From Cuspidothrix sp046080125 (lineage in GTDB: Bacteria > Cyanobacteriota > Cyanobacteriia > Cyanobacteriales > Nostocaceae), in the NCBI GenBank assembly GCA_046080125.1, contig JBJTTJ010000026.1, positions 1 through 62,716 of the forward strand: a stretch of DNA of 62,716 nucleotides. The letters run 5' to 3'. This document shows positions 60,746 to 62,716 of the stretch, one piece after another; the first letter of the stretch is position 1; each line of letters opens with the position of its first letter. A program made the position numbers and the translations under genes. The notes under the pieces are model-generated. The model was given only the letters and a program-made list of their open reading frames with translations, did no database searches and was not told where the DNA came from.

Positions 60746-61729
60746 ATGAACAATATAAAATCGAGAAAAGGAGATGCCACTCAATGGCTTGGAGAAATAA
60801 AAAAGCAGGCTTATGTGAAAGAGTGTTTTCACAAAGACAGTAATTGTTCATCAAAAATAATATTTGCTCACTCAATACAAAATAATAGAATTCTTAAAAA
60901 AATTTCACATAATGGTGAAGTATTATGTTTTTCAGTAACAGAAGATAACGATAACAATGATATCAAGTTATTGCTATCTAGAACTGGAAGAAAAAAAGCA
61001 ACTACCTTTACAGGGTTTTGTAATTTTCATGATACTAAACTTTTTACTCCAATCGAGTTAAATAACTACCATGATGGGAACGAACAACAACAATTTCTTT
61101 TTGCATATAGAGCATTAGCAAAAGAGTACCATGCTAAAAAAATGGCAGTGAAATTGGTTGATTCAGCAATTAGTCAGTTACCTCAAGATAGGAAGGCTTT
61201 ACTGGGAAACTTTCAGAGAAATCAAAAAGTAACACTATACCAACTAGAACAGGATAAACAACTATTTAATAGTGCTTTAGAAGAAGATAATTTCGACATA
61301 ATTTATACTCGAATTATGAAATTTCATCATGAGTATCATATTGCTGTTTCTTCAGCATTTACTGTAGAAAAAGATTTAAATGGAAAAAATATCAATAACT
61401 TTTCCGATTTAGAAACGGATATGAAATATTTGTATTTAACAATATTTCCACAGAATGGCAAAACATATGTTTTGTTAAGTTGCTTGCGTAAATATAAAAA
61501 ATACTTATCCCCTTTAATGAATCAAATTCAAGATAAAAGTATTAACGAAAGAAAAAGAATTTTATCTAATATATTAGCAATTCACGTTGAAAATCTAGCA
61601 ATATCTCCAAGTAAATGGGAGCAAATATCTGAGGATAAACGTTCTATATTCCAAAAATTATTTCAAGATACAGTTATTTTGGAAGGTAAAAGTATGACCC
61701 AACTTAGGAATATCAACTTATTTGTGTGA
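60746..61729 (+). CDS. Unknown 327-residue protein with N-terminal Cys/His motif
   Basis: The N-terminal 110 residues contain a Cys-His-rich arrangement: KECFHKDSNCSSKIIFAHSI, then GRKKATTFTGFCNFHDTKLF. This recalls a treble-clef/HNH-like zinc site (C-x6-C, later CxxH). A long alpha-helical middle (EQQQFLFAYRALAKEYHAKK) and a C-terminal domain (YLTIFPQNGKTYVLLSCLRK) follow. No membrane segment. I have a faint recollection of similar proteins scattered through genomic islands, but no family name. It is flanked by an acetyltransferase and a RelBE module. Function unknown; a defence or nuclease role is possible. Confidence 0.6.
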   Translation: MNNIKSRKGDATQWLGEIKKQAYVKECFHKDSNCSSKIIFAHSIQNNRILKKISHNGEVLCFSVTEDNDNNDIKLLLSRTGRKKATTFTGFCNFHDTKLFTPIELNNYHDGNEQQQFLFAYRALAKEYHAKKMAVKLVDSAISQLPQDRKALLGNFQRNQKVTLYQLEQDKQLFNSALEEDNFDIIYTRIMKFHHEYHIAVSSAFTVEKDLNGKNINNFSDLETDMKYLYLTIFPQNGKTYVLLSCLRKYKKYLSPLMNQIQDKSINERKRILSNILAIHVENLAISPSKWEQISEDKRSIFQKLFQDTVILEGKSMTQLRNINLFV

Positions 61730-61915
61730 AGGTATTATGATAAATTCCATGAAAATACCTAATTTTTATAATTTTACTTTGTAAAATAAGCTCATAATAA
61801 GCACTTCAGTTAAAGTACCAACTACGAACTAAAAATCAATCCTAATATTTTCGAGTCTGATAAAAATATGCTACATTAAATCTAAATAGTAAAATACTAA
61901 TCCTATATAAACAAA

Positions 61916-62119
61916 ATGCAAACTAATCAATATCCCTTCGCTCAAGAATTGATTACTGATATTGAAGGTAATATCAGAAAAGTAGTCATTGATTTTCAAG
62001 ACTATTTACGGTTGATAGAAGCTATAGAAGATGAAGGACTTATTCTAGCCATGAAAGAAGTAGAAAATGAGACACCATTACATTTACATGAAGCTTTAGC
62101 GGAATTAGAAAAAGAGTGA
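61916..62119 (+). CDS. RelB/Phd-type antitoxin
   Basis: 67 residues: AQELITDIEGNIRKVVIDFQ, then DYLRLIEAIEDEGLILAMKE and VENETPLHLHEALAELEKE. The ITDxEGNIxKVVIxxxDYxRLIE pattern is typical of cyanobacterial antitoxins paired with RelE toxins. Its stop overlaps the toxin's GTG by 4 bp. The protein would bind the toxin and repress the operon. Confidence 0.85.
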   Translation: MQTNQYPFAQELITDIEGNIRKVVIDFQDYLRLIEAIEDEGLILAMKEVENETPLHLHEALAELEKE

Positions 62120-62388
62120 ATACCCAGTATCTACCAAGCTTTATTAAAGATTTAAAAGCACTTAAAAGTACACCTTACTATGAGTCTATTAAGAAATTTG
62201 CTTTTGAAGAAATAATCAAAATATCAAGTTTTGCAGAAATCACAAATATCAAAAAGCTTCAGGGATATGATAATGCTTATCGGATTCGTATAGGTGATTA
62301 TCGTCTTGGTATTATTTTCGATGGTGAAACATTAATTTTTGAAAGAGTTTTACACCGAAAAGAAATTTATCGCTATTTCCCCAAATAG
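62116..62388 (+). CDS. relE: RelE-type mRNA interferase toxin
   Basis: 90 residues from a GTG that overlaps the antitoxin stop. SFIKDLKALKSTPYYESIKK, ITNIKKLQGYDNAYRIRIGD, YRLGIIFDGETLIFERVLHR and KEIYRYFP are complete RelE signatures (RIRIGDYR and HRKEIYRYFP). It cleaves mRNA at the ribosomal A site when freed from the antitoxin. The module looks intact. Confidence 0.9.
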   Translation: MNTQYLPSFIKDLKALKSTPYYESIKKFAFEEIIKISSFAEITNIKKLQGYDNAYRIRIGDYRLGIIFDGETLIFERVLHRKEIYRYFPK

Positions 62389-62479
62389 ATAATTTCACAA
62401 TAATCATACAAATACATGGATAAGGGTTTAGCATTGCTAAACCCCCACATAATTTATTGATTGTTTGTTACTAGAATAC

Positions 62480-62716
62480 CTACTGCCAAACGTAGATAAG
62501 GATAAACAAAACAATCCAGATAACATCAACAAAGTGCCAAAACAAAGAAGTGGCATTTATGCCAAAATGACCATGATCAAAATTACCAGGAATAAAAGAA
62601 CGCAACAAGACAATTAACTGTAACAGAATACCCGTAAAAACGTGCAAACCGTGAAAACCAGTTAATAGATAAAACATTCCTCCAAACGTACCAGAAGTAA
62701 AACCAAACTCCAAACT
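62480..62716 (-). CDS. ctaE: Cytochrome c oxidase subunit III, C-terminal part (runs off the window)
   Basis: The last 78 codons are present; the frame continues past the right edge. TSGTFGGMFYLLTGFHGLHV, FTGILLQLIVLLRSF, INATSLFWHFVDVIWIVLFI and a YVWQ end are diagnostic of subunit III of heme-copper oxidases in the thylakoid or cytoplasmic membrane. The preceding subunits I and II should lie beyond 62716. Its presence shows that respiratory genes border the accessory region, or lie inside the putative hupL element. Confidence 0.92.
   Translation of the reverse strand, partial: SLEFGFTSGTFGGMFYLLTGFHGLHVFTGILLQLIVLLRSFIPGNFDHGHFGINATSLFWHFVDVIWIVLFILIYVWQ

Noticed and set aside
45172..62716. 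3' part of hupL or a xisC/xisA-type recombinase inside the window
   Set aside because: I scanned the proteins and found neither the DPCxxC hydrogenase end nor a phage-integrase-type protein; they could only be beyond the window.
1..62716. tRNA or rRNA genes
   Set aside because: No T-loop (GGTTCRANYCC) with a matching acceptor stem, and no rRNA-like stretches, were seen on either strand.

Overview
The window looks like chromosomal DNA of a filamentous, heterocyst-forming cyanobacterium (order Nostocales). The evidence is AT-rich sequence with many copies of the palindromic octamer GCGATCGC (HIP1), heptanucleotide tandem repeats of the kind known from heterocystous genera, a HetP-like protein, an uptake hydrogenase hupS-hupL pair, and several proteins typical of cyanobacteria (DUF3082, MMADHC-like, PsiE-like). 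I cannot name genus or species.

Left part, 0.8-45 kb: mostly core genes. These include a VOC protein, a class I lysyl-tRNA synthetase, a TpsB/ShlB-type outer membrane transporter, an unusual flavoprotein without the redox disulfide, NAD-dependent DNA ligase, the UDP-xylose pair (UDP-glucuronate decarboxylase and UDP-glucose dehydrogenase), a lipid-binding DUF2993 protein, a 1258-residue hybrid signalling protein with its small response regulator, a HicAB pair, an MMADHC-like protein, a phasin, an FKBP isomerase, a glycosyltransferase with dTDP-glucose dehydratase, a TrpC-like protein with altered catalytic residues, a HetP-like peptide, an AraC-type response regulator, ispE, rsmA, rqcH, a double-glycine (bacteriocin/RiPP-like) precursor beside a B12 radical SAM enzyme, a mannosyltransferase, a Rieske ferredoxin, corA, mutS, a LysM protein, a PsiE-like protein and an S4 protein.

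At 43.6-45.2 kb lies hupS, then only the first 173 codons of hupL. The reading frame breaks within GGQWPHSSYM, at a 16-base sequence that, as I remember it, equals the recombination site of the Anabaena hupL excision element (XisC). No second copy of the site, no recombinase and no 3' part of hupL are in the window. Everything to the right may therefore sit inside a large element, or hupL is permanently broken.

Right part, 45.2-62.4 kb: accessory DNA with decayed genes, miniature inverted-repeat elements and a dispersed composite repeat. First comes a segment resembling specialised metabolism: methyltransferase remnant, MATE exporter, phytanoyl-CoA-dioxygenase-like remnant, PAO-type Rieske oxygenase, GT1 glycosyltransferase, and a truncated and an intact copy of an M29-aminopeptidase-like protein. 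Two near-identical 78-bp elements bracket most of it. Then follow a double cupin and a dense run of toxin-antitoxin modules (orphan antitoxin, HigBA, ParDE, Phd-Doc, RelBE), a retropepsin-like protein, an acetyltransferase and an unknown 327-residue protein. The window ends inside a cytochrome c oxidase subunit III gene on the minus strand.
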